From Nannochloropsis oceanica (Eukaryota; Sar; Eustigmatophyceae; Eustigmatales; Monodopsidaceae): a stretch of DNA of 64,000 nucleotides. Of the stretch, positions 46,045-54,741 are shown in pieces. Both the position numbers and the translations under genes were made by a program. The first letter of the stretch is position 1. Each line of letters opens with the position of its first letter. The stretch spans positions 248,001-312,000 of the forward strand of contig CP038108.1 of the NCBI GenBank assembly GCA_004519485.1, in the 5' to 3' direction. The notes beneath the pieces are model-generated. The model saw nothing but the letters and a program-made list of their open reading frames with translations, had not been told where the DNA came from and did no database searches.

Positions 46045-46764
46045 TCATCCGACCATCTGCGCCTGGGCCATCGCAGATGCTGTGGTATTCGAGGTGAAAA
46101 TCCGTGGAATTAATAGCGCCCCCCCCTTCACTTCATCCCCTCCACTGCTAATGCATTTTATCTCCTCCCCCCCCCCCTCTTCTTTCTCCTCCTTTTCCTT
46201 ATTCTCTTCCTCTATATCCTCCTCTTCTGCCTCGTCCTCCTCCCCTTCCTCCTCTTCCCCCATCCTTGACAACACCTTGCGCTGTTTACGGCACATGAAA
46301 TGCCGTTTGCTTTGACGATGCACCTGTGTCCGAGCCACCATTACTACTACCTCCCTCCCTCCCATTCTCTCCCCTTTTCCATCCCTTCTCTCCTCCTCAT
46401 CCTTCTTCCCCTCGCCCTCCTCCTTCCCCGACGCGTGGAAAATTCTGTGACCACTCCCTCCACCTCTTTGGCCCTCGCTTCTTCTTCTCCTCGTCGCCTC
46501 TTCCTCCGGTTCCCGCGGGCAATCCCCTGGTCCGCCCACCAATCCTGGTGATTCTGCCGACTGCTGTTCCTTCCCCTTTCTCCTCCAGATACATCCCCAC
46601 CCGCAGCAATTATTTCTGTTTACACATATTGATGGCGAAGACGACGATTGAGTCCTAACCCTTCCCGTCATTTCCTCCTCCCTCCCTTCCTCCCCCTCAC
46701 CCCCTCCTCCTATCTCCCACTCCATTTGCACCGTCGGATCAGTACCAGCAGTATGATTACTGCA

Positions 46765-46819
<55 letters not shown>

Positions 46820-47361
46820 TTTATCTCTAGTGCACGACTGAGCCAGTCCAAGCCTTCCCTCAATCCTTGCCCGGAAATGGCACATGTCTTTTGAATGAAC
46901 CATTTCCGATCCCCCACCACACGTTTTACATCCAAGCCCTCCACGATCTCCGCAGGAGTCATGGAATTCTCATAGTCCGTTTTGTTCGCATAGATTAATA
47001 GGACGGTATTCCGCAAGGTCTTATGACGGAGCATGCGCTTGAACGCCGCGCGAGCCTCTTTAAGGCGGGCTCGGTCTTGGGAGTCCACGACAAAAATGAG
47101 GGCATCTGCTGACTCGATGTAATGTTTCCACAACTTGCGGATTTTGGCTTGTCCTCCAATGTCCCACATGATAAAATTGCAGCGATTGTGAGGGACTTCT
47201 TCGCTGTTGAACCCGATGGTGGGGACGGTGTCGATTTTTTTACCGAGGAGCAGGCGGTAGACGCAGGTAGTCTTGCCCGCATTGTCCAGGCCTAGGAGGA
47301 CGACCCGCTTTTCGATGCGACGGGAGAGCAGGTCCACCATGCGTTCACATAGCTGGCCCAT
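46045..47361 (-). CDS. ARF-like small GTPase with long low-complexity C-terminal extension
   Basis: 438 aa, single exon. Residues 1-185 are a complete ARF/ARL GTPase: Gly2 (MGQLCE, possible N-myristoylation), P-loop GLDNAGKT (24-31), switch I VPTIGFN, switch II WDIGGQ (the ARL-type Ile instead of ARF's Thr or Ala), NKTD (guanine specificity) and the C-terminal ISGQGLREGLDWL. ARF and ARL proteins normally end here at about 180 residues. This frame continues through an ~18-residue poly-Ser (CTG repeat on the + strand, 46765-46817), a basic Arg/Lys region and a Glu-rich block to a conserved-looking end, all without a stop. An undetected intron removing or replacing the tail is possible but none is obvious. 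ARF-like GTPases act in membrane or cilium traffic; the exact ARL class is not clear. Confidence 0.85.
46765..46817 (-). repeat. CTG/CAG repeat coding poly-Ser in the ARF-like gene
   Basis: About 17 CTG units on the + strand, read as AGC (Ser) on the coding strand. It marks the border between the GTPase domain and the extension. Confidence 0.9.
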
Positions 47362-48237
47362 GGTTTAGATACCGTAGACGGGTTGCGCCTTGATAATGAT
47401 ACGTCCCTCCGATGTCGTCCAGCGCGTCCTATGAAGGCAGAGTGAAGCCGCCTGCCTCCTTCAAAGATGCTAATCTCTTGCTATCTATGTCCCTCGCCCG
47501 TCCGCCTCCTCTCCTTTCAGACCAAAATTAACGCCTCCCTGGGCGTGGCGTGGCCGCCGCCGCAAGTGCGGGTATGGAAGACCTGGGCTCGCAGATAGTT
47601 GTGTCTTGTATAAACCTCTTCTAGATTTAAATTGCAGTGGTGATCTGCGGTGTCTTACACGTACGGCCGCGTCCTTCACAACTTACTCGAAATGATAGAT
47701 GATGCTGTTCCAAGTCCTCCCGCGCCCTGAATGTGTGGCGCCGATCGCGGTCCTTGGCAACAAAACAGGCCGTCCAGCGTCGAGACAGATGACCAACTGC
47801 TCACCTGTATGGTGAACATGAGTGTGGGTGGGTAAAAGGGTGGGCGTGGGCAGTGAGAAGCCCGAAAAAGGATCGGCTGCAATTGCTGCATGTCCCGGAA
47901 TAAAATAACTTGGGAGGGGAGAGGCCGCGGCGGACGGAGAGATGCGCCTTTGCCGGTCTCCTCCGTGCCACGCAAAGCTTTCCTCAGTGGTAGCAAATTG
48001 GCAAAAAGTGAGTGCCGGCAAGGCTTGTACAGAGTTGAGGCTTCAATGAGCCACAGGGGGCTCTCGTCGGTCACATGTTTTGCTAGGAAATTTGGTTTGG
48101 GGCTCGCTCATTCACCCCGCCGGTGGATACGAGGCAGTCCATGCGCGACTCGCTTGCTCTGCTTGCTCATTGCCCATCCGCTGAGCTAATGCATGACCCT
48201 TACTTAATGTACTCACACACGCAGGCGTGCGTCAGCC
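47362..48237. promoter_or_regulatory. Divergent region, ARF-like / UbiE-like
   Basis: 876 bases between outward-reading genes. Small open frames on the minus strand are not supported as genes. The plus-strand start is preceded by an acceptor-like gcgtcag, so an upstream non-coding exon of the UbiE-like gene is possible. Confidence 0.35.
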
Positions 48238-51200
48238 ATGGTCATGACCCGGAGTAGGGCCTCCCCGAATGGCAGCCCGACCACGCCTCAAGCCAGCGCG
48301 AGACGTCGTCGACGTCCTGAGGACAGCACGGGGAGCGAGGGTGCCTCCGCCTCCTTAAAGACTTCCAACAAGAGCAGCAAGGGCAGGGAGACGACAAGAA
48401 AAACCGCTACAAAACAGAACTTAAGCCAAAGCTTACCATCAGACCCGTGGGGATGGCAGCGTCTGGATTTCATGCGTGTCCTAATTGCGCTCATGACCTT
48501 GGCGGTTGCGGCTTTGGTGGCGTACGGGGTTAATCAGCAGGTTACGGAGCGCGTCGAGGACGAGGGGGGAAAGGCGCCGCTGGGGTCCGGGAAAATGTTT
48601 GATACAATTGCCCGGCATTACGATCGCATGAACAAATTCATGAGTTTGGGGATGGACCAGAGCTGGCGCATCTTTTTGATCGAGGGGTTGGGCTTGCGCG
48701 AGGGAGACCGAGTGCTGGACTTGGCGACTGGCACGGCGGACGTGGCCATCTTGGCGGCCGAGGCCTTTGCAGCGCGAAACTGGACGGAAGGGCGAGTGTT
48801 GGGCATTGACCCATCCGCGGGGATGCTCGAGATTGGCGTGGAGAAAGTGGCGACAAAGGGCTTGGCTTCGATCGTGACTCTGACGCTGGGCGACGCACAG
48901 GTGCTGGAGAAGGTCCCCTCTGATTCCATCGACAAAATTAGTATGTCGTTTGGCATTCGAAATGTTGTAGATCGCCCAGCAGCCTTGCGGGAAATGGCGC
49001 GGGTCCTCAAGAAAGACATGGGATCCACGGTGGGGATTTTGGAATTTCAATTGCCCTCTTCTGGACCCTTGCGATGGGTGGCTGAATTTATGGTGCGGTA
49101 TGGAGCTCCTTTCTTGGGGGCACTGCTGACGGGAATGAGTGATGAATACATTCATTTGAGGAGGAGCATATTGGAATTTCCGACCCAGAAGGATTTTGTA
49201 GCACTGATGGCGGAGGGGGGGTTAGATGTGTTCGATGTACGGGAGACGGGCTTTGGGGCCGTGACGCTGTTTTTGGCCCGGCCTGCACAAACAGCAGTCG
49301 ACGCCTCTGCTGCCTCTGCTGCCTCTACTGCCTCTGCTACCTCTGCTACCTCTGCTACCTCTGCTGCTGTTGCTGCCAGTGCAGCAACGCAGGAGAAGGA
49401 GGTTGCTGCCTTTGAACAAGCAGAGAATGCAGCTGCTCAAGCAGAAGAGGAGCGAGTTGCAATTGATGAGGCTGCCGCTGCAGCAGCAGAGATCAAGGCA
49501 GAGGAGGAAAAAGCCATGCGAATTGCGACCGGGAGGGCCCCAAAAATGGAGGAAGAGAAGACGCGTCAAGCGGCAGGAGCGGCAGCAGCTGCGCAAAAAG
49601 CAAAGGAAGAGAAGGAAGAAGCCGTCCGTGTTGACAAGGAAATAGAAGAAGAGGGAGTGCGAGAACGCGCAAGTGCGGAGGGTGATATCAGGCGTTTGCA
49701 GCAAGAGGAGGAGCAGGAAAGGGAGAAGAGAGCAGTAGCTGAGAGAGAAGCAGCTCTAGAGGCGGCTCGTCAAGAGAGGAAAGCAGAGCATGAACAGAAG
49801 CGCGAATCAGCAGAAGCAGCAGAGGCGGCGGCTATGATGCTAGCGCAGGCACAACAGGCTGAAGAAAAGTTGAAAGCAGAACAAAAAGCATCAGCAGAAG
49901 CAGCAGCAGCAGAAGCGGCGGAAGCACCAGCAGCGGAAGCAGCAGCAGCAGATGCAGCAGCAGCTGCAGCGGAAGCAGCAGAAGCAGCAGAAGCAGAAGC
50001 AACAGCAGCAGCAAAAGCAGCGGCAGGAGAAGCGGAAGCAGTAGCAGCAGAAGCAGCAGCAGAAGCAGCAACAGAAGCTGCAGCGGCAGAAGCAGAAGCA
50101 GCAGCAGCAGCAGCAGCGGAAGCAGCAGCAGCGGAAGCACCTGCAGCAGAAGCAAGAGTAGCTGCAGCAGCAGCAGCGGCAGCAGAAGCAGCAGCAGTAG
50201 CAGTAGCAGAAGCAGAAGCAACAGCAGCGGCAGGAGAAGCGGCAGCAGAAGCAGTAGCAGCAGAAGCAGCAGCAGCAGCAGTAACAGAAGCTGCAGCGGC
50301 AGTAACAGAAGCAGCAGCAGCAGCAGCAGCGGACGCAGCAGCAGCAGAAGCAGCAACAGCAAAAACAAGAGTAGCGGAAGCAGAAGCAGAAGAAGCAGCA
50401 GCAGCTGAAGCAGCAGCAGCTGAAGCAGCAGCAGCTGAAGCAGAAGCAGAAGTAGAAGCAGCAGCAGCAGCAGAAGCAGCAGAAGTAGCAGAAGCGGAAG
50501 CAGCAGCGGAAGCAGCTGCAGCAGAAGCAGCTGCAGCAGAAGCAAGAGTAGCGGAAGTAGCGGCAGCAGAAGCAGCAGCAGAAGCAGCAGCAGAAGCAGC
50601 AGCAGCAGAAGCAGAAGCAGAAGCAGAAGCAGAAGCAGAAGCAGCAGCAGCAGCAGCAGTAGCAGAAGCGGAAGCAGCTGCAGCGGAAGCAGCTGCAGCA
50701 GAAGCAGCTGTAGCAGAAGCAAGAGTAGAAGCAGCGGCAGCAGAAGCAGCAGCAGCTGAAGCAGCGGCAGCAGAAGCAGCAGCAGCTGAAGCAGCAGCAG
50801 CAGAGGCAGCAGCAGAAGCAGCAGCAGAAGCAGCAGCAGAAGCAGCAGCAGAAGCAGCAGCAGCAGAAGCAGAAGCAGCAGCAGAAGCAGCAGCAGCAGA
50901 AGCAGAAGCAGCAGCAGCAGAAGCAGAAGCAGAAGAAGCAGTAGCAGCAGAAGCAGCAGAAGTAGCAGAAGCGGAAGCAGCTGCAGCAGAAGCAGCAGCA
51001 AGAGAGGCAGCAGCACGTGAGGCCATGGGGATCGAAGCTACACGCCAGCTGCAGGAGATAGAATTAGAAGAGAAAGCTTCTGCTGAAGCAAAAACACAGG
51101 CTGAGGATGAAGCAACAGGAGCAGAAGCAGCAACCGCAGCAGCTCAAATTAAAGCGGACACCATGCAATTGCGGCGACAATTGCAGGAAGAGGAGTTGGC

Positions 51201-51648
51201 CGCAGCAGAGAAGAAGACACGTGCAGCAGCGCGTGTGCAAAGACTTGAGCAGGAAAGGGAGCGTCGGCAACCACATGAGGAGGCTGCTATTCCTGCTAGT
51301 GCTGCTGTGGTTGCAGCTTCTAGTGCGGCTGCGGCTGGTGCTGCCGCTGGTGCTGCGGCTATGGCTGCGGCCGCTGCGGCTGCTGCTGCTGCCGCTGCCA
51401 CTGACGCACGTGGTGCTGCTGCTGGTGCTGCTGGTGGTATGGATGAGCTCGTAGTCGTTCCTGACGGTTCTTCCGCTGCTGTTGCTGCTGCTGCGGATGC
51501 GAGCTCTGCAGCGGCTGTGGCAGCTGCCAACGCTGCTGCAGCTGCTGGGGAGGCACTTGCTGCGCTCTCGGCAGCAAGGAAACGAGGGGTGATTAAGAAA
51601 GAGAAAGTGGCACCACCACCACCACCCTTGACCAGAGATATGTTTTAA
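48238..51648 (+). CDS. UbiE/COQ5-family methyltransferase with giant Ala/Glu-rich C-terminal tail
   Basis: 1,136 aa, single exon. Residues 1-75 are Arg/Lys/Ser-rich; about 78-97 form one membrane helix (VLIALMTLAVAALVAYGV). Residues about 112-350 are a full UbiE/COQ5/MenG methyltransferase: MFDTIARHYDRMNKFMSLGM, VLDLATGTADVAILAAEAF, GIDPSAGMLEIG, SFGIRNVVDRPAALREMARV and SDEYIHLRRSILEFP. The family C-methylates quinone precursors (ubiquinone, or plastid phylloquinone/menaquinone); which one cannot be told here. From about 355 to the stop the protein is almost only Ala and Glu with some Lys and Gln, coded by GCA/GAA arrays (core 49880-51015), ending in a basic Pro-rich tail. No family member I know has such a tail. 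Long frames on the opposite strand of the repeat are shadows of it. Confidence 0.88.
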   Translation: MVMTRSRASPNGSPTTPQASARRRRRPEDSTGSEGASASLKTSNKSSKGRETTRKTATKQNLSQSLPSDPWGWQRLDFMRVLIALMTLAVAALVAYGVNQQVTERVEDEGGKAPLGSGKMFDTIARHYDRMNKFMSLGMDQSWRIFLIEGLGLREGDRVLDLATGTADVAILAAEAFAARNWTEGRVLGIDPSAGMLEIGVEKVATKGLASIVTLTLGDAQVLEKVPSDSIDKISMSFGIRNVVDRPAALREMARVLKKDMGSTVGILEFQLPSSGPLRWVAEFMVRYGAPFLGALLTGMSDEYIHLRRSILEFPTQKDFVALMAEGGLDVFDVRETGFGAVTLFLARPAQTAVDASAASAASTASATSATSATSAAVAASAATQEKEVAAFEQAENAAAQAEEERVAIDEAAAAAAEIKAEEEKAMRIATGRAPKMEEEKTRQAAGAAAAAQKAKEEKEEAVRVDKEIEEEGVRERASAEGDIRRLQQEEEQEREKRAVAEREAALEAARQERKAEHEQKRESAEAAEAAAMMLAQAQQAEEKLKAEQKASAEAAAAEAAEAPAAEAAAADAAAAAAEAAEAAEAEATAAAKAAAGEAEAVAAEAAAEAATEAAAAEAEAAAAAAAEAAAAEAPAAEARVAAAAAAAAEAAAVAVAEAEATAAAGEAAAEAVAAEAAAAAVTEAAAAVTEAAAAAAADAAAAEAATAKTRVAEAEAEEAAAAEAAAAEAAAAEAEAEVEAAAAAEAAEVAEAEAAAEAAAAEAAAAEARVAEVAAAEAAAEAAAEAAAAEAEAEAEAEAEAAAAAAVAEAEAAAAEAAAAEAAVAEARVEAAAAEAAAAEAAAAEAAAAEAAAAEAAAEAAAEAAAEAAAEAAAAEAEAAAEAAAAEAEAAAAEAEAEEAVAAEAAEVAEAEAAAAEAAAREAAAREAMGIEATRQLQEIELEEKASAEAKTQAEDEATGAEAATAAAQIKADTMQLRRQLQEEELAAAEKKTRAAARVQRLEQERERRQPHEEAAIPASAAVVAASSAAAAGAAAGAAAMAAAAAAAAAAAATDARGAAAGAAGGMDELVVVPDGSSAAVAAAADASSAAAVAAANAAAAAGEALAALSAARKRGVIKKEKVAPPPPPLTRDMF
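49880..51015 (+). repeat. GCA/GAA-type coding minisatellite (Ala-Ala-Glu)n
   Basis: More than 1.1 kb of irregular GCAGCAGAA, GCAGCTGAA and GCGGAAGCA units with larger repeated blocks, all in one frame and coding Ala/Glu. No stop arises in any of three frames read (one plus, two minus) over nearly the whole array. Confidence 0.92.
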
Positions 51649-52309
51649 GCGTGAGGGGCTAGGGAGGAAGGAAGGGAAGAAGATGGCAAAGGTGTCGAGA
51701 GAGGTGAGAGTAAAGATTTGTACACATGAGTTGTGTGTGTGTGAGAGAGAGAGAGAGATAGAGGATGTGGGTATGGCGTGGCTCAGGGGGTATGAGGAGG
51801 GCGAGAGGGAGGCGGAGAAAGGTAAAAACACTGATGCTGCTCTTGCTGTTGCTGTTACTGACAATAAAAGCAGGAAGGATATCTGAAAGCGAATGTGATA
51901 GGTGATTGGACAAGCAGAGATGCAATCAATAGCAGGACGAGACAGAGAGAAGAGCTCACTCTCGGCAATGTACTGGAAGCAAGAACTCAATAGAAATAAG
52001 GCTTTATTCACCTTAGGTAAGAAAGCCCCAGACACCAAACCATAGAAGATGAGCGAGTCAGCCCATCAGTAATTAAATGGAAGAACCACGGCATCAGCGA
52101 TAGAGAGGCGAATTGATGGAAACACCAAAAGAACAAAGAGGATCAAAAATAAAACGGAAGTGAGGATCAACCCTGGACGAGCGAACCCGCTTTTGCCACC
52201 CTTACTTTTGTTTTTTTAAAGTTTCTCCTCCCCCTGATTTTTAGAACAAGCGCACAGTTGTCTGTAATACTCACAAGTCTTTGCGAAATGCGACTTACAG
52301 ATTAATCTC
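51649..52309. other. Convergent intergenic region, UbiE-like / RBM18-like
   Basis: 661 bases between 3' ends. A short GAGAGA tract lies near 51742-51760 and AATAAA at 51864. No gene is recognised. Confidence 0.45.
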
Positions 52310-53033
52310 TCACCCCCGTCCTCCACCTCCACCCCCACTGCTTGCCGCAATCTGGAATCTTAGCATGCGAATCTTGGCTTCCAATGCCGATTCTTCCTCC
52401 TCTCCCTCCCTTCCCCCGTTTCCTCCCCTCTCAGCTGCTGCTGTTGACGCTAATTTTGACCGTTTTGGTAACGCGACCGAGGCCACGCCTGCTGCCGCTG
52501 CTCTTGATCCTTCTGTTCTGTTGTCCTTACCCTCCCCACCAACTCCTCGTCCATCTCTTCTTCCGCCTTGCTGAATGCTTTTGGCTCGTGCTTTAAACAC
52601 CATCGACCTTGCGCCATTCCCTCCTTCATCCGCATCTCTCTGATACCGTACTGCTATCGCTCGACCGTGCAAGCGAACGTCGTTCAATGCCTTAATTGCT
52701 GCAGTGGCATCCTCTGTGTGCGCAAACGTGAGAAAACAATAACCTTTGGGCTCACCTTTCCGCGGGCCATGCATGTGCCAAAAGAACGCTATGTCCACGA
52801 TTTTCCCGAAGGGGAGAAAGAGCGTAAGGACATCTTTCTCCTGCACGCTTTTGGCAAGGGAACCAACAAAGAGCGTGGGGCTGGCACGCCCTGCGAGGGG
52901 GTCATCGGCGAGGTCGGGCGCCGCGGGCGTAGCTGTTTGGTGTGGGAGGACGGTGTGGTGTGTGCTGTGGCTTGGTCGGGGAGAGAGGCGGAAGGACAAC
53001 GAACACACACTACATTTCACGTGGCCAACTCAT
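52310..53033 (-). CDS. RBM18: RBM18-like RNA-binding protein (single RRM), probable 2 exons
   Basis: The main frame 52932-52310 codes one RRM close to the N-terminus: LFVGSLAKSVQEKDVLTLF (RNP2), FGKIVDIAFFWH, GEPKGYCFLTFAHTEDA (RNP1) and HGRAIAVRYQRD. The insert FWHMHGPRKGEPKGY and the C-terminal helix ALEAKIRMLRFQI match RBM18, a small conserved protein of unclear function. No in-frame ATG precedes the RRM in this exon. A 13-nt first exon (53033-53021, MSWP + 1 nt) joined by an 88-nt GT-AG intron to 52932 keeps frame and gives 211 aa; this start is inferred and could be elsewhere upstream. The middle (about 115-190) is Gly/Ala/Arg-rich. Confidence 0.78.
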
Positions 53034-53435
53034 CCACGTGCCGCAGCTCCCAAACAGACAATACTGCAATGATGTGTGCCTCCAGCCAACCAGCCAACGG
53101 CTCACGTTTTGTTGCCATCCCCTTTCTACCATGCCGTCAAAGAACACATGACAGTACAGCCCCACCCTTCAATTCATGTCCCCGCTTACCTTTTGTTCCA
53201 CCAACACTGACCACTGGCTCTTCTATTCGGCCCCGCTTCATCAGTGTACTTGGATGAGATCTGTAGGGAGGTGATACGGGGGGTGTGGGGCCGCATGGTA
53301 AAGGATTAGCGGTGGTATGATGATTGCGGCGAGACGGGGAAAGTGTTGGGGCGTGGAGCTTCTCCATACATCACATTTGTGCTAACAGACAGATTTACCG
53401 GCTACACACAGACAACTACAGCCACAGCCACAGTA
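53034..53435. promoter_or_regulatory. Divergent promoter region, RBM18-like / unrecognised gene
   Basis: 402 bases between outward-reading genes. No element is recognised. Confidence 0.35.
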
Positions 53436-54389
53436 ATGGCGGATCCTTTTGATGGTCTCTTTGGTGACCTGCCGGCAGCGGCCAAGAAGGAGGAGCTTAA
53501 TATCACGAACGAGACACAACGGCAGCAGAAGCGACCCGCTCCCCCCCACACCGACAAAGATCAGAAGAAGCCGCAAGAAAAGGACGGTAGCCCTACCAGC
53601 ACCAAGAAACGTGCACGACAAGAGAACCAGGATGACAATGGCAAAACGACAGCCGCTGCCATCAAGCCGGCCACGTTAGACCTCGAAGAAGCCCTTGATA
53701 AAATCACACGCGCTTTGACCTCGACCAAGCTGGAAAAGAGTCGGAAGGCACTGGGCTTGCTGACCAAGTTAATGACAGGAAATATCAATGCAGAAAACGC
53801 TGCACAATTTCATGCGACCATCGCATTTTTTATGGCGGTCGATGGCACGTGGGACCGGTTACTAGGGCCCGCAGCCGAGGACAGGGCGCAGGCTGTCCAG
53901 CTCTTGTCGTTGGTTAAGGAGCACATCCTCCTTTTTGGTCCGGAAGAACAATATCGCGCAGCAACATGGATTTTGCTAGGATTACTGCGGTCGGAGATGT
54001 TGACGGATGATACCTTTGAGTTCCGCCGCGCGGCGCGGAATATCAAGGAGTACATTGTTGCGTTGCAAGCGATAGACGACGAACAAGAGACTTACGCAGA
54101 TAAGGAACGAAGGAGAGCCATTCTCGCTTGTCTCGCCACAGCCCTTCGGCATAACTTCCACTCGTGGGCTAAGCCTTCGATTGAAGATTTATTCAAAGCC
54201 GCAACGGAGAAACGTATGGTTTTCCCCGAGGATGAGAGGGAGGAGTTGGATGAGATGAGTACAAGATTGAGGCAAACCGCGAGGGGGTTGAGTGTCAACC
54301 CGACGGGTACGGTGATCTCGAGGAGTGTGCGGATGGTGAATAGCATGGCCACCCCGTTCAACACGAAGAAGGGGGATATATATAGATGA
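53436..54389 (+). CDS. Unrecognised protein, 317 aa
   Basis: Single-exon frame from ATG 53436 (agtaATGG) with normal codon use for the window. I do not recognise the family. Residues 1-90 are polar (Lys, Gln, Asn, Pro), start with an acidic-hydrophobic motif (MADPFDGLFGDLP) and contain a basic KKRARQ patch that could be a nuclear signal. Residues about 85-290 look like an all-helical repeat domain (EEALDKITRALTSTKLEKSR, RAQAVQLLSLVKEHILLF, YRAATWILLGLLRSE), reminiscent of short HEAT/ARM-like bundles. The C-tail is Thr/Asn-rich and basic. There is no signal peptide or membrane segment. It is likely a real gene: a long ATG-initiated frame with no stop, flanked by real genes. Confidence 0.65.
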   Translation: MADPFDGLFGDLPAAAKKEELNITNETQRQQKRPAPPHTDKDQKKPQEKDGSPTSTKKRARQENQDDNGKTTAAAIKPATLDLEEALDKITRALTSTKLEKSRKALGLLTKLMTGNINAENAAQFHATIAFFMAVDGTWDRLLGPAAEDRAQAVQLLSLVKEHILLFGPEEQYRAATWILLGLLRSEMLTDDTFEFRRAARNIKEYIVALQAIDDEQETYADKERRRAILACLATALRHNFHSWAKPSIEDLFKAATEKRMVFPEDEREELDEMSTRLRQTARGLSVNPTGTVISRSVRMVNSMATPFNTKKGDIYR

Positions 54390-54741
54390 TGTTTATGAAG
54401 AGGAAGAGGAAAAGTGGTTAAAAGGGGGGAGGGGAAGGAGTAAAAACACAAGTCTGTTTGATTAAGAGACCGAGCGAGCGAGAGGCTTTGAGAATATTAA
54501 CATGTCTAGCGCTGCTTCTACTTGTCGTCCCTCTTCATGTGTTTACAGCCTTCTTCGTAATCTCACGCTGTTGTTCTTGTTGTGACTATGTCATGCGCGC
54601 GCTTATTCACCCTCACCATCTGACTCTAACCACCCCAAACGTACCACCTCTTATTTCCCTGTCTCCACCCACTGGGATACCTACACAACCCACCCTAACG
54701 TCTCGTCCCCCCATCCATCCGTCCCTCACCTTCGTCCCTTC
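54390..54741. other. Convergent intergenic gap before fumarase
   Basis: 352 bases between 3' ends, purine-rich at the left and CT-rich at the right. Nothing is recognised. Confidence 0.45.

Noticed and set aside
49770-51026. Two minus-strand frames of about 400 codons opposite the Ala/Glu repeat
   Set aside because: They are pure repeat translations (poly-Leu, or Ala/Ser) created by the GCA/GAA array; the plus frame is anchored to a conserved enzyme domain.
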